DNA of 64,000 bases from NCBI GenBank assembly GCA_022736275.1, contig DZBJ01000008.1:36655-100654 (forward strand). Reading direction: 5' to 3'. The translations under genes were made by a program, and so were the position numbers. Below the pieces are notes generated by a model. The model worked only from the letters and a program-made list of their open reading frames with translations. It was not told the origin of the DNA and made no database searches. This document shows, piece by piece, positions 56,567 to 64,000 of this stretch (the first letter of the stretch is position 1; each line of letters opens with the position of its first letter). The stretch is from Rikenella microfusus. Its GTDB lineage: Bacteria > Bacteroidota > Bacteroidia > Bacteroidales > VadinHA17.

Positions 56567-58159
56567 ATGAAACATATTTCGTACATATTCAGATTATCAG
56601 GCCTGTTACTCATAACAATAGTTTTGCTATTTTCAAGTACCTGTGGATGTACCAAAAAACCAGTGGTTCAGGATAAGCCCTTTGTGCGGCTTTTAGAAAA
56701 TGAAGCTGTTCAGAGCAAAATATTTAATCGCTCAATAAACTACGCCGTACTACTACCTGAAAACTATAACAATTCTAAAGACTCTTTTCCTGTTGTGTAT
56801 CTGCTTCATGGTTGGGGAGATGATCAAAAAGCATGGTATGGTACCGGAATGATAAAGGCGTATTCAGATTCATATGCTTCAGAAATTGTTCCCATGATTT
56901 TCGTTATGCCCCAGGGATTTGAGACCTATTACATAAATAAGTATGATGGTAGTTTACCTTACAACGATTTTTTCACCACTGAACTTGTTTCTGAAATTGA
57001 TTCTAAATACCGGACTAAAAAAGATAAAAACCAGCGTGCCGTTATGGGCTACTCAATGGGAGGATTTGGAGCAATTATTCTTCCATTAATGAATCCTGCT
57101 GTTTTTGGCATAAGCGTCCCCTTGAGCATATCGATGCGCACAGATGCACAATATATTTCAGAATCACAAAGTAGTTGGAATAACCAATGGGGGCAATATT
57201 TTGGAGGATATGGGCTTTCAGGAACAGCAAGGTTGACTGATTACTATAAAGCTCATCACCCTCTCTATTTATTTAACCAAACGGATCTAACTAAATATTC
57301 CGGTATACGATTTTTTATCGATTGTGGAGATGATGAAGAATCACTTGATATACCCAACGGAGCTTTGCATAATCTATTGATGACCAAAAATATCTCTCAC
57401 GAATTCAGAGTCAGAAATGGTGCTCATGATTGGGATTACTGGCATGGGGCACTCCATGAAGCTTTAGTTTTTATCAGCAATGGGTTTAGTGGTAGTAGTT
57501 ACCCTCAAAATCCTGCTCCGATAAACACAGGTACCCTGATTGCACCTCAGGAATACATACTATCGACCATAAGCGGCATACAGGTTGGAGTTTTTAAACC
57601 TGCATCTTATACCCCTTCAAATACATACCCTGTCATATTTTTTATTCATGACTTTGAAGGGTATACCCGCTCCGATAATGCCTTAAAAATTATTTCTCTA
57701 TTAAATAATAATATGGTAACCGGGGCGATCCCCAATTCTATAATTGTTGAAATTCCTCAATCAAATCTACTCACATCATCCGTTCTGACCGGTATTATAA
57801 ACCAGATAAATACAGACTATAATATAGTTGGAAATAAAAGTGGCAGGGTTATAATGGGGAATGGCCTTGGCGGGGCTTATGTCTGCTCACTTATTTCTGA
57901 TTTTACAACAGTATTTAATGGATGTTTTCTTTATGATGCCCAGCTTACTTCCAACGCAGTTTACTCCACATATTATTATGTAGATTTACCTGACAAGTCT
58001 ATTAATTACACGGGAAATTACAACCTTTATCTTGCTCTCAAAAGTAGTGGTTTGAAAAGGGAGTACCGGATACGTCAGGGCACCTCATCTCTACAATCTA
58101 ACCTGAATGGGATCAACGAATCAATGAGCTATTTATCTAAAAAACTAAGGAATCAATAA
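56567..58159 (+). CDS. Bimodular alpha/beta-hydrolase esterase lipoprotein, second module degenerate
   Basis: A 530-residue protein with a Cys-rich lipobox (SSTCGC). The N-terminal module is an esterase-D/feruloyl-esterase-type alpha/beta hydrolase: oxyanion region YLLHGWGDD, nucleophile Ser163 in GYSMGGFG, acid in FIDCGDDE, and His287 in GAHDWDYW. The second module, from about residue 315, repeats the fold, but its nucleophile elbow reads GNGLGGA with no Ser, so it is probably non-catalytic and may bind substrate. It may remove acyl groups from the ribosyl substrate. It lies 12 bases after the third glycohydrolase. Confidence 0.82.
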   Translation: MKHISYIFRLSGLLLITIVLLFSSTCGCTKKPVVQDKPFVRLLENEAVQSKIFNRSINYAVLLPENYNNSKDSFPVVYLLHGWGDDQKAWYGTGMIKAYSDSYASEIVPMIFVMPQGFETYYINKYDGSLPYNDFFTTELVSEIDSKYRTKKDKNQRAVMGYSMGGFGAIILPLMNPAVFGISVPLSISMRTDAQYISESQSSWNNQWGQYFGGYGLSGTARLTDYYKAHHPLYLFNQTDLTKYSGIRFFIDCGDDEESLDIPNGALHNLLMTKNISHEFRVRNGAHDWDYWHGALHEALVFISNGFSGSSYPQNPAPINTGTLIAPQEYILSTISGIQVGVFKPASYTPSNTYPVIFFIHDFEGYTRSDNALKIISLLNNNMVTGAIPNSIIVEIPQSNLLTSSVLTGIINQINTDYNIVGNKSGRVIMGNGLGGAYVCSLISDFTTVFNGCFLYDAQLTSNAVYSTYYYVDLPDKSINYTGNYNLYLALKSSGLKREYRIRQGTSSLQSNLNGINESMSYLSKKLRNQ

Positions 58160-58163
58160 CCGA

Positions 58164-59726
58164 ATGAAAAAGTCTTTATTGATACTCCCGCTTTTGCTTC
58201 ATTCCATCTATTCATTTTCTATGGATAATGAGGTAAGGGTTATGGAAAGCCTTAGCATGTACAGCAAAATACTAGGACGGGAGATCAAATATTCGATTTC
58301 CCTTCCAACGGATTATTTTAGAGGAAGCCGCTCTTATCCTGTTGTTTATCTCCTTCATGGCCTGGGTGATGATGAAACATCCTGGCTGGAATATGGGACT
58401 ATTACCCGGCTGTCAGATAAATATGTAAAAGAAAAGGAAATAGTTCCGATGATTTTTGTTATGCCGCAGGGATTCAGAACCTACTATGTGAATGATTATG
58501 CAGGCACATTCATGTATCAGGATATGTTTGTTAAAGAGTTTATCCCGTACATCGACAGCTGTTACCGGACAATAGCTGATAAGCAGCACCGCGCTGCGAT
58601 GGGATACTCCATGGGCGGATTCGGTGCACTTATATTGCCACTGAAAAATCCTGACATATTTGCAGTTAGCGTTCCGTTAAGCATTTCAATCCGGACAGAT
58701 GACCAATATATGAATGAAAATGCCAGAGAGTGGGATGAACAGTGGGGAAAACTTTTTGGAGGAGTCGGAACAACAGGAAAAGACAGGATAACAGACTATT
58801 ACAAGCAAAACAATCCTTTCTATATTTTTGAGGGGAAAGACTTGTCGGAATTAAGCGAACTGAATATCTATATTGATAACGGAGATGATGAGAATACTCT
58901 TTGCCGGAGTAATGAAGAGTTACATATTCTTTTAAGCAACATAGGATTTCCTCATGAATTCAGGGTGCGCGACGGAGGCCATACATTCCAATACTGGCGT
59001 TCAGCCATTCCCAATGCTTTCAGGTTTATAAGCGATGCATTTGAGTCGAAACCATACCGGGGAGATGTTGTGACAAAACCTGCCCCTGCTCATATTACTG
59101 ATCAACAATTCAGAAGCCTCATAATCAACAATAAAGCGACTTTTGTGTACGTTCCTGGTGATTATGATAATTCAACCCGGTTATACCCGGTTATTTATTT
59201 TGTCGGTACATTTACTAAATCTCAATGTCAGTCAGTTGCAGGATTTGTAAACCGGGAGTCAGAGAAGAATAATATATGCCAGATGCTGGTTGTTTTTATT
59301 CCTGAGATAACCGCCGGAGAAACAAAAACAACAATATCTCAGATTGAGGAGAAACTGAGGATCCGTAAGGGTTATCGCTTTCGGGTTCTTGCCGGTTATC
59401 AGAATGAAGCATTTAAAGTACTTTCATCAGTAATTAATGAAGAGCAATTTACCGGCTGTATCCTTTCCGATGGCTTCATCCCGAAAGAGAGTATCTCAAA
59501 ACTGCTTTCGGATATTAACACAGAAAAAATGAAAAGCACATCATTATTTATTGATGCACCTGACAAAAGCACTTATTTTGAAGCTAATGGGAATGTACAC
59601 ATGATCCTCCGCGACAAGGAGATACAACATGAATACAGGGTACGGGAAGGCGGTGGAGGATTTGAGTGGTTCATGGCAGGATTACCTGATATCCTCAGCT
59701 ATTCATCAAAGAGATTTCATAAGTAG
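58164..59726 (+). CDS. Bimodular alpha/beta-hydrolase esterase (second copy)
   Basis: A 520-residue paralogue of the preceding esterase with an ordinary signal peptide (no lipobox at the expected site). The first module keeps YLLHGLGDD, nucleophile Ser149 in GYSMGGFG, acidic IDNGDDE and His273 in GGHTFQYW. The second module is again degenerate: the elbow has become AGYQNEAF. Only four bases separate it from the upstream gene. The pair suggests duplication of an already two-module ancestor, with one copy anchored and one free in the periplasm. Confidence 0.82.
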   Translation: MKKSLLILPLLLHSIYSFSMDNEVRVMESLSMYSKILGREIKYSISLPTDYFRGSRSYPVVYLLHGLGDDETSWLEYGTITRLSDKYVKEKEIVPMIFVMPQGFRTYYVNDYAGTFMYQDMFVKEFIPYIDSCYRTIADKQHRAAMGYSMGGFGALILPLKNPDIFAVSVPLSISIRTDDQYMNENAREWDEQWGKLFGGVGTTGKDRITDYYKQNNPFYIFEGKDLSELSELNIYIDNGDDENTLCRSNEELHILLSNIGFPHEFRVRDGGHTFQYWRSAIPNAFRFISDAFESKPYRGDVVTKPAPAHITDQQFRSLIINNKATFVYVPGDYDNSTRLYPVIYFVGTFTKSQCQSVAGFVNRESEKNNICQMLVVFIPEITAGETKTTISQIEEKLRIRKGYRFRVLAGYQNEAFKVLSSVINEEQFTGCILSDGFIPKESISKLLSDINTEKMKSTSLFIDAPDKSTYFEANGNVHMILRDKEIQHEYRVREGGGGFEWFMAGLPDILSYSSKRFHK

Positions 59727-59758
59727 ACTATTAATAATATTAACTAAAACCAGGAACC

Positions 59759-60775
59759 ATGTTTATCGTAGGTAGTTACTCGCTGGCAGTTATACTCTGT
59801 TTCATTACTATGCTCTGCTGGGGATCGTGGGCAAACACCCAGAAAATAGCAGCTAAAAACTGGAGATTCGAACTTTTTTATTGGGACTATGTTCTTGGAA
59901 TCCTCCTCTTTTCTTTGATATTTGGTCTCACACTGGGAAGTACCGGAACAAAAGGGATGAGCTTTATTGCAAGTATAAGCCAGGCAAGTACTTCCAGCAT
60001 TGTCAACCCTATTATCGGAGGGATAATATTTAACCTTTCCAACATCCTTCTTGTTGCTGCAATATCAATAGCAGGGATGGCTATTGCATTTCCTGTTGGT
60101 GTTGGTCTTTGCATGGTCCTTGGGGTACTTATCAATTATATTGCTGCACCCAAAGGTGATCCCATCCTTTTATTTATAGGTGTTGGAATTGTGGTTATTG
60201 CCATCATATTGGATGCATTGGCATACAAAAAGCTTGCTTTTAGTGAAAAAAAGACACCAACAAAAGGGATTGTCCTTTCAGTAGTGGCTGGATTTCTCAT
60301 GGCATGGTTCTTCCGTTTTGTTGCGAGTGCAATTGCTGTGGATCCTGAACAGACGGCAGCAGGAATGGCAGAGGCCGGAAAACTGACTCCGTATGCTGCA
60401 TTTTTCTTCTTTGTAATTGGTATAGTTATCAGCAATTTTCTGTTCAATACATACCTTATGAAGAAGCCAATAGAGGGCGAGCCGGTAACTTTCAGTCAAT
60501 ATTTCCAGGGGAATATGCGCAGCCATTTCTCAGGGATAATTGGTGGTATGTTCTGGGCTCTTGGAACATCATTAAGTCTTCTGGCAGCGGGTAAAGCCGG
60601 ATATGCCATATCTTTCGGATTAGGACAGGGTGCCACAATGGTAGGAGCTTTCTGGGGAGTATTTATCTGGAAAGAATTCAAAGGAGCAGGGAAAAGTGTA
60701 AATCAAATGCTTTTTCTCATGTTTTTACTATTTACAGCCGGACTGATTCTGATTATATCATCAGGTGGAAACTAA
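59759..60775 (+). CDS. GRP-family sugar permease (RbsU/GlcU-like)
   Basis: An inner-membrane permease of 338 residues with about ten hydrophobic helices. It has the glucose/ribose porter pattern: YSLAVILCFITMLCWGSWANTQK at the start, paired repeats of about five helices, and GLGQGATMVGAFWGVFIWKEF near the C-terminus. Related proteins import glucose or ribose by proton symport. Its place at the end of the ribokinase-SusCD operon points to ribose. It lies 32 bases after the esterase gene. Confidence 0.85.
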   Translation: MFIVGSYSLAVILCFITMLCWGSWANTQKIAAKNWRFELFYWDYVLGILLFSLIFGLTLGSTGTKGMSFIASISQASTSSIVNPIIGGIIFNLSNILLVAAISIAGMAIAFPVGVGLCMVLGVLINYIAAPKGDPILLFIGVGIVVIAIILDALAYKKLAFSEKKTPTKGIVLSVVAGFLMAWFFRFVASAIAVDPEQTAAGMAEAGKLTPYAAFFFFVIGIVISNFLFNTYLMKKPIEGEPVTFSQYFQGNMRSHFSGIIGGMFWALGTSLSLLAAGKAGYAISFGLGQGATMVGAFWGVFIWKEFKGAGKSVNQMLFLMFLLFTAGLILIISSGGN

Positions 60776-60821
60776 ATTTTGAAATCAATAATTATTATTT
60801 ATTAACCAAACTTTAAAAACT

Positions 60822-61871
60822 ATGACAATGAAAAATTTAAGTGGATTTCTTCTGATCGCTATTCTATTGGCAATTGGATTTACGTCATGTAAAGAGGACA
60901 CTTCTGCTCCTGCTGTTACTACAACAGCAGTCACATCTGTTACAGCATCCGCTGCAATTTCTGGTGGAAATGTTACTGCTGAAGGTACTGCACCGGTAAC
61001 CGCCCGGGGTGTGTGCTGGGGCATTGTTGCCAATCCTACAGTTGCTGATTCAAAAACTACCGATGGTACCGGGCCAGGATCATTTACCAGCAACGTTACC
61101 GGTTTAACTGCGGGAACAGTTTACCATCTGCGTGCTTACGCTACGAATGCTGATGGTACCGGATATGGAGATGATGTTTCATTCACAACCTCGTTTCTGG
61201 TAAAAAAGATTACGTTCACAGCACCATGGAATGGCGGTCTCTCGGGATACGAATTTTTCTACGATGCTAACAAACGTGTTACACACTTTAACAGAACCTT
61301 TGATGGAGCGGCAGATGGTGCATTTGTTTACAACTACACAGTTGCAAACAAGCTCACACTTACTAAGGATGCATCAGCGTATGCTTCATATGATCTCAAC
61401 GCCCAGGGAAACATAACCAAAGACGATTGGGGTGGTGGAGAATATGCTTCATGGGAATATGATGCCAATGGGTTCATTACAAAAGGTTATGAATATTGGT
61501 CAAGCACAAATCATCTGAAACGCGAAGTAGTGATCACAAACGGCAATGTTACAAAAATTACCAAATTTGCCGATGACGGAACTACCCAGACACAAGTGAA
61601 AACATTTACATATACAACTGGAGCCAACGTTAATAATATCCAACAGACTAATGTTATAGACAGCGATTGGAAACCGGTTGGTGATTTTTACGGAAAAGCA
61701 AGTGCAAAGCTTATTGATTACTTCGAATACTGGGATCCGAGAGTTAATCCAATTGTTATTAAGAAAGCAACTTTTGCATACACGTTTGATGCAAAAAACA
61801 GACCGGCAACAGTTACAAAAACTGCTGCTGATTTAACACTTGAAGTCTGGACATATACTTATTATGAATAA
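60822..61871 (+). CDS. Surface lipoprotein with fibronectin-III-like and YD/RHS-like repeat regions
   Basis: A 349-residue lipoprotein (Cys23 in FTSC). Residues about 28-128 form a fibronectin-III-like module of the Bacteroidota type (VTARGVCWG, GLTAGTVYHLRAYATNADG). The rest is a run of short strands with Y-D-x-x-G-x-I/V-T/K motifs (YDLNAQGNITK, WEYDANGFITK), reminiscent of YD-type repeats in RHS proteins. Function is unknown; a surface ligand-binding role is plausible. It lies 46 bases after the GRP permease with no terminator between them and may be the last operon gene. A terminator follows at 61943. Confidence 0.7.
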   Translation: MTMKNLSGFLLIAILLAIGFTSCKEDTSAPAVTTTAVTSVTASAAISGGNVTAEGTAPVTARGVCWGIVANPTVADSKTTDGTGPGSFTSNVTGLTAGTVYHLRAYATNADGTGYGDDVSFTTSFLVKKITFTAPWNGGLSGYEFFYDANKRVTHFNRTFDGAADGAFVYNYTVANKLTLTKDASAYASYDLNAQGNITKDDWGGGEYASWEYDANGFITKGYEYWSSTNHLKREVVITNGNVTKITKFADDGTTQTQVKTFTYTTGANVNNIQQTNVIDSDWKPVGDFYGKASAKLIDYFEYWDPRVNPIVIKKATFAYTFDAKNRPATVTKTAADLTLEVWTYTYYE

Positions 61872-61942
61872 AATATGATAACTCCCCTGTTCTATTATAT
61901 GAACTGATTATCTGCTTGTTATTATTCATAATATTTACCGAG

Positions 61943-61980
61943 GAAGTTAGCTGACCTGATGTCAGTTAACTTCTTCTTAT
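61943..61980 (+). terminator. Rho-independent terminator after the ribose operon and lipoprotein
   Basis: A 13-base-pair stem (61943-61955 with 61961-61973, one G-U pair) and a five-base loop are followed by a T-rich stretch. It separates the locus from the DASS transporter. Confidence 0.8.
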
Positions 61981-62113
61981 TGAAATTTTATTTTAATGGA
62001 CTGCATTAATTTCATTCTCTGATCTTAAGCAGACCACCTGCTGACTGAAGTTATTTCTGTCAGACAGGTAATTGTTTGGTTTTATAGTTAACTATAGAAA
62101 AGATCCACCCCAA

Positions 62114-63598
62114 ATGCTCTCAAAAAAATATATAGGATTACTTAGCGGAATAATCGTTTTTCTGGGTGTTGTGCTGCTACCTGAACCCGGCGGGATGTCT
62201 GTCGCAGCAAAAAATGCTGCCGCTGTTGTGCTGCTGATGACAATCTGGTGGATTACTGCAGCAATCCCTATCTATGCTACCGCCTTTCTCCCCCTGGCGC
62301 TGTTTCCATTATTAAAGGTTCTGCCTGCTGGTGAAACTGCGGTCAATTACGGGCATAACTACGTTTTGATGATGCTTGCCGGTTTTATACTGGCAAAAGC
62401 AATCGAAACTCAGAATCTTCACAAAAGGATTGCTCTTATCCTTATTAATGCCTTCGGTACAAGCCGGAAGAAAATCATCCTGAGTATAATGATGGCAACA
62501 GCCTTCATGTCAATGTGGATTTCCAATGTTACAGCAGCCTTGCTGATGCTGCCTATTTCCCTTGCGATAATAATGAAAGAGGAAACAGAGACCTCCGGGA
62601 GAAGTTCATTCTCAAAAGCTCTGATGCTTGGTGTAGCTTATTCAGCAACAATCGGAGGAGTAGGTACAATTATCGGTTCGCCTACCAATCTGATTCTTCT
62701 TGGTGTGATGGAAAAGTTGTTTCCAGCATCACCCCCAATCACCTTTTTCAGCTGGCTGAAGATAGGATTGCCTGTAATGATTATTCTCCTTCCGGTTACC
62801 TGGTATTTTCTTACTAAACATTTTCGCATTTCCGGTAATCTGAGTGAAGATCAAACCATTATCAAGGAAGAATTAAAAGCATTGGGGAAAATGTCTCATG
62901 GTGAAAAGGGTGTAATGTATGTATTCCTACTGGCCATCTTTGGTTGGGTTTTCCGAGAAGGCTTTGTTTTCGGGGAAACTGTAATTCCGGGATGGGGTAC
63001 ATTACTCGGGTTAAATGAATATGTTCATGATAGTACAGTCGCCATGGTTTGTGCATTGCTTCTTTTCATTTTACCTGCTGATAAAGACAAACGATTAATG
63101 GATTGGAAATCTGCAAGTCAGATTCCATGGGGAGTGGTTATGATAGTCGGAGGCGGTTATGCAGTTGCAGAAGGGTTTAAGGTAACCGGACTTGCAGAAT
63201 GGCTTGGTAATTCTCTGGTATTTATTAATGCGCTTCCATCTCTGATCGTTCTGATAATTGTTCTCACTTTTATTATGTTCTTAACAGAGGTCAATTCAAA
63301 CACGGCAACTGCGAATATCTTTTTACCGGTCCTTGCAAGCCTGGCTGTTGCAGGCAATACCAACCCGTTGCTCCTGATGATCCCTGCAACACTTGCTGCC
63401 TCATTTTCTTTTATGCTGCCTGCTGGTACAGGTCCTAATACTGTGATCTTTGCAAGTGAACGAATTTCAATTGTAGATATGGCAAAATGCGGACTTTGGC
63501 TTAAGTTTATTACCTTGGTATTGCTAACAATAATTCTGTATTTCATTGTAATGCCATGGCTAAACTTAGAAACTACGTTACCTGAATGGGCAAAATAG
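62114..63598 (+). CDS. DASS-family (SLC13-like) carboxylate transporter
   Basis: A sodium- or proton-coupled inner-membrane transporter for dicarboxylates or similar anions, about 494 residues. The start at 62114 begins MLSKKYIGLL, the first membrane helix; the longer frame from 62072 adds 14 polar residues. Both family SNT signature sites are present: SNVTAALLMLP in the N-terminal half and SNTATANIFLP near the C-terminus. Two re-entrant hairpins and about twelve helices are evident. It has its own upstream region of about 240 bases and may not be part of the ribose operon. Confidence 0.9.
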   Translation: MLSKKYIGLLSGIIVFLGVVLLPEPGGMSVAAKNAAAVVLLMTIWWITAAIPIYATAFLPLALFPLLKVLPAGETAVNYGHNYVLMMLAGFILAKAIETQNLHKRIALILINAFGTSRKKIILSIMMATAFMSMWISNVTAALLMLPISLAIIMKEETETSGRSSFSKALMLGVAYSATIGGVGTIIGSPTNLILLGVMEKLFPASPPITFFSWLKIGLPVMIILLPVTWYFLTKHFRISGNLSEDQTIIKEELKALGKMSHGEKGVMYVFLLAIFGWVFREGFVFGETVIPGWGTLLGLNEYVHDSTVAMVCALLLFILPADKDKRLMDWKSASQIPWGVVMIVGGGYAVAEGFKVTGLAEWLGNSLVFINALPSLIVLIIVLTFIMFLTEVNSNTATANIFLPVLASLAVAGNTNPLLLMIPATLAASFSFMLPAGTGPNTVIFASERISIVDMAKCGLWLKFITLVLLTIILYFIVMPWLNLETTLPEWAK

Positions 63599-63792
63599 TG
63601 ATAATGTAATTCCTATTTTAATATATTATTCTGGTGACCTGGCAATAATGCTGAGCTTGACGTCCCGACTTGTTATGTCGGGATTCCAAGTTTGTCTGGT
63701 TCTACCAGACTGTCTAAGTAGCAGTAAACCAATGCAAAAACCGTGACAAATTATCTCACGTCGTTGGAGACTAATTAATTTTATTGTCCGTG
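63599..63792. other. Intergenic region with two hairpins
   Basis: Two inverted repeats lie here: TCCCGAC/GTCGGGA (63663-63683) and GTCTGGT/ACCAGAC (63694-63710). No T run follows either, so their role as terminators for the convergent DASS and small-protein genes is uncertain. No gene was recognised. Confidence 0.5.
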
Positions 63793-63945
63793 TTATGCGT
63801 TAGTGTTTGTTTTAATTCTCTTTCTACGCCTAATTTTTATCTTGTCAGCTTTTATAAAATCACTAATCATTTTCTGTTCTTTAACTGTCAAGGGTCTAGG
63901 ATCAACGTAGAAATCAATGTCTTTTGGTTCTTTAATTAGTCCCAT
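63793..63945 (-). CDS. Small basic hypothetical protein (50 residues)
   Basis: A complete 50-codon frame starting at the ATG at 63945. The product begins MGLIKEPKDIDFYVDPRPLT and ends in a Lys/Arg-rich tail (KIKIRRRKRIKTNTN). The EPKxxDFxVDxRPLT pattern resembles short Bacteroidota proteins often found next to toxin-like genes, which makes an antitoxin or accessory role possible. The partner, if any, would lie beyond the window on the right. Codon usage looks ordinary. Low-to-moderate confidence because of its size. Confidence 0.5.
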   Translation of the reverse strand: MGLIKEPKDIDFYVDPRPLTVKEQKMISDFIKADKIKIRRRKRIKTNTNA

Positions 63946-64000
63946 TTTATTTATCAAAATATTTGTTAATCAGTTTTAATGCGGAAATAGTATTGATAAT

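Overview
The window is a piece of a Bacteroidota chromosome, most likely from the order Bacteroidales or a close relative (Marinilabiliales-like). The evidence is SprA, the outer-membrane translocon of the type IX secretion system, in the conserved neighbourhood pdxA-ruvA-sprA-gcvH; a SusC/SusD pair; a DUF4837 lipoprotein; a DcaP-type porin; and several TAnnTTTG promoter elements of the Bacteroidota type. No rRNA, tRNA or CRISPR array was recognised. The left half looks GC-richer than the right half, which from about 43.5 kb onward is clearly AT-rich.

Positions 1-19.6 kb are housekeeping: the 3' part of infB, gcvH, sprA, ruvA, pdxA, the menaquinone (futalosine pathway) enzyme mqnC, a DUF4837 lipoprotein, a short tatA, rseP, dxr, an M23 peptidase and a secreted gamma-glutamyltransferase. 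Small dispersed hairpin repeats and heptamer repeats sit between these genes. Positions 19.7-28.8 kb hold a LolA-like protein, an Asp-box repeat protein, a methyltransferase, an OsmC-like protein, and a KdpD/KdpE-like two-component system upstream of a TrkH potassium channel.

Positions 28.9-43.8 kb are an accessory zone. It contains two genes truncated head to head (a sugar isomerase and an FAD oxidoreductase, the latter also with an in-frame stop and a frameshift), an ATP-grasp ligase, a lipoprotein, a DUF819 permease, a GNAT-like protein, a porin with an SH3 partner, and an IS transposase remnant. It also holds two paralogous membrane proteins that share one TolB-like plus TPR module but carry different N-terminal heads: AraC-type DNA binding in one, TIR in the other.

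Positions 44.0-60.8 kb hold the most interesting system. A uninterrupted plus-strand run of genes (gaps of about 50 bp or less, one 4-bp overlap) encodes ribokinase, SusC, SusD, three secreted ADP-ribosylglycohydrolase-family enzymes, two bimodular esterases and a GRP-family sugar permease. A TPR-like protein of unknown function is divergent from it. I read the run as a ribose-scavenging polysaccharide-utilization-type locus: SusCD captures a ribose-containing glycoside, the esterases and ADP-ribosylglycohydrolases release ribose, the GRP permease imports it and ribokinase phosphorylates it. It resembles the ribose utilization system (rus) of Bacteroides thetaiotaomicron but has an expanded hydrolase set. 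A surface lipoprotein, a DASS-family carboxylate transporter and a 50-residue basic protein end the window.
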